This document shows, piece after piece, positions 5,306-6,551 of a DNA stretch of 6,551 bases. The number at the start of each line of letters is the position of its first letter. Within the stretch, counting starts at the first letter, position 1. The stretch comes from Gammaproteobacteria bacterium (GTDB lineage: Bacteria > Pseudomonadota > Gammaproteobacteria > Chromatiales > Chromatiaceae): contig DAOUQU010000092.1 in the NCBI GenBank assembly GCA_030625445.1, positions 1 through 6,551 of the forward strand, written 5' to 3'. The notes below the pieces were generated by a model. The model had not been told where the DNA came from. It saw only the letters and a program-made list of their open reading frames with translations, and made no database searches. Made by a program: the position numbers and the translations under genes.

Positions 5306-5391
5306 GGTTTTAGACAGGTGTTAGGTTTTAAGTTTTAGGTTTTAAGTCACTCCACCTAAAACATAACACCTAAAACCTAACACCTAAAACC
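5306..5391. repeat. AT-rich TTTTAGG/CCTAAAA palindrome (module C) after argG
   Basis: The left arm (5306-5347; GGTTTTAGACAGGTGTTAGG then TTTTAAG units) and right arm (5354-5391; ACCTAAAACATAACACC then CTAAAACC units) pair over about 38 bp with few mismatches and one 4-nt insertion, around a 6-nt CACTCC loop. Its edge overlaps the first base of the argG stop codon complement at 5391. Unlike modules A and B, nothing is inserted between the arms. No T tract suited to termination follows on the minus strand. Confidence 0.75.
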
Positions 5392-6551
5392 TATCTCCTC
5401 CTTGCAGCCACCCGCAACCGCAGCGCATTGAGCTTGATAAAGCCCTCTGCATCCTTCTGGTCATAGGCGCCTTCATCATCTTCGAAGGTTGCGATGGACT
5501 CGTCGAAAAGCGAGTTGCTTTCTGAACGACGCCCGGCAATCATGACGTTGCCTTTATAGAGCTTGACGCGCACGTCGCCATTGACTACCTGCTGGGTCTG
5601 GTCGATCGCCGCCTGCAGCATTTCACGCTCGGGGCTCCACCAGTATCCGTTGTAGATCATCTCGGCATAACGCGGCATCAGTTCATCTTTCTGATGCGCC
5701 GCATTGCGATCCAGGGTCAGCGATTCCATGGCGCGATGCGCCTTCAGCATGATGGTTCCAGCCGGCGTTTCATAACAGCCGCGGGATTTCATGCCGACAT
5801 AGCGGTTCTCGACGATGTCGTCACGGCCAATGCCGTTGTCGCCGCCAACCTTGTTCAAATACTCCATCACTTCGGAAGCTGACATCGCCTTGCCGTCGAT
5901 AGCGACGATGTCACCTTTCTCATAGCTGAGAACCAAGTAGGTCGGTTCGTCAGGAGCCGCTTCGGGAGAGACGCTCCAGCGCCACATCTCCTCTTCCGGC
6001 TCCGCCCAGGGATCTTCGAGGATATCGCCTTCATAGGAGATATGCAGTAGATTCGCATCCATCGAATAGGGGGACTTCTTCCCTGCCCTGGCAAAATCGA
6101 CATCGATGCCGTGCTGTTCTGCATAATCCATCAGCTTTTTGCGAGACAGCAGATCCCATTCGCGCCATGGAGCGATAATCTTCACATCCGGCATCAATGC
6201 ATAGGCGCCCAGTTCAAAACGCACCTGGTCGTTGCCTTTGCCGGTAGCGCCGTGTGAGATGGCGTCAGCGCCGGTTTCCCTGGCAATCTCGACCAGTCGT
6301 TTGGCGATCAGGGGGCGGGCAATCGATGTGCCGAGCAGGTATTCACCCTCGTATATGGCGTTGGCGCGAAACATCGGGAAGACGTAGTCGCGTGCAAACT
6401 CTTCACGCAGATCCTCGATGTAGATCTCCTTGATGCCCATCGCCTCGGCCTTGGCACGCGCCGGTTCGACCTCTTCACCCTGGCCGACATCAGCGGTAAA
6501 GGTCACCACTTCACAGCCATAGGTATCCTCCAGCCATTTGAGGATGACGGA
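5391..6551 (-). CDS. argG: Argininosuccinate synthase (N-terminus outside the window)
   Basis: This enzyme condenses citrulline and aspartate using ATP, the penultimate step of arginine synthesis. The open frame continues through base 6551, and 386 residues are visible. It reads in from SVILKWLEDTYGCEVV, so about 18 residues carrying the ATP-binding SGGLDT loop are missing; the family is about 400-405 residues. Visible motifs are TFTADVGQGEE (about 17-27 of the visible part), GTSIARPLIAKR (74-85) and the signature GATGKGNDQVRFE (101-113). Further on come IAPWREW and SPYSMD, then GGDNGIGR (about 243-250) and the C-terminal LFDESIATFEDDEGAYDQKDAEGFI. A GTG at 6509 could be mistaken for the start, but strong homology extends upstream of it. 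The tail LRVAARRR ends at a TAG touching the palindrome. Identification is firm; the gene probably ends its own transcript. Confidence 0.96.
   Translation of the reverse strand, partial: SVILKWLEDTYGCEVVTFTADVGQGEEVEPARAKAEAMGIKEIYIEDLREEFARDYVFPMFRANAIYEGEYLLGTSIARPLIAKRLVEIARETGADAISHGATGKGNDQVRFELGAYALMPDVKIIAPWREWDLLSRKKLMDYAEQHGIDVDFARAGKKSPYSMDANLLHISYEGDILEDPWAEPEEEMWRWSVSPEAAPDEPTYLVLSYEKGDIVAIDGKAMSASEVMEYLNKVGGDNGIGRDDIVENRYVGMKSRGCYETPAGTIMLKAHRAMESLTLDRNAAHQKDELMPRYAEMIYNGYWWSPEREMLQAAIDQTQQVVNGDVRVKLYKGNVMIAGRRSESNSLFDESIATFEDDEGAYDQKDAEGFIKLNALRLRVAARRR

Noticed and set aside
5306..5391. CRISPR array or telomere-like array
   Set aside because: Units are 7-8 bp, inverted into two arms, with no spacers of uniform size; it is better described as an AT-rich palindrome.
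5394..5402. AGGAGGAG-like sequence on the minus strand at the argG end
   Set aside because: It encodes the terminal Arg codons and no start codon with an open frame lies at a suitable distance; nagZ begins over 120 nt later.
6507..6509. GTG as the argG start
   Set aside because: Family-conserved residues (SVILKWLEDTYGCE) continue upstream in frame to the window edge, so the gene begins outside.

Overview
The window reads as ordinary chromosomal DNA of a gammaproteobacterium, possibly a sulfur-oxidising or related lineage rich in small repeats. The evidence is protein-level: an exonuclease III very like the enterobacterial enzyme, the gammaproteobacterial-style run nagZ - hpt - methylthioinosine phosphorylase, and the ~400-residue type of argininosuccinate synthase. 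The intergenic palindromes (GTTCCCAC...GTGGGAAC, CTGTAGGG...CCCTACAG) are of kinds common in repeat-rich proteobacterial genomes. The genus cannot be fixed from the sequence alone.

All seven genes lie on the minus strand, so transcription runs from high to low coordinates. At the right edge is argG (argininosuccinate synthase), lacking only about its first 18 codons. After 126 nt comes a tight three-gene unit: nagZ (peptidoglycan recycling glucosaminidase), hpt (hypoxanthine phosphoribosyltransferase, 4-nt ATGA overlap with nagZ) and an MTA/MTI phosphorylase-family gene 9 nt further on. A repeat-filled gap follows, then a 118-residue single-pass membrane protein of unknown function, then a second repeat-filled gap. 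Next is a DinB-SUMF1 (EgtB-like) protein whose N-terminal iron site appears to have lost two of its three histidines. Last is the first 192 codons of xthA (exonuclease III), running off the left edge.

Functionally, the phosphorylase and Hpt form a plausible salvage pair. Phosphorolysis of methylthioinosine would release hypoxanthine, which Hpt converts to IMP, while NagZ recycles cell-wall sugars. argG, xthA and the EgtB-like gene look like independent neighbours.

The unusual part is between the genes. Three gaps carry an AT-rich repeat family built on TTTTAGG/CCTAAAA units, each time starting within a few bases of the preceding gene's stop codon. In two gaps the AT-rich arms bracket other, unrelated palindromes. 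A fourth gap holds a 125-bp full-length palindrome whose end overlaps a stop codon. I see no CRISPR array, tRNA, rRNA, transposase gene or defence system, and no clear case for a wholly new multi-gene system. The best leads are the ligand-poor EgtB-like protein and the nested repeat architecture.
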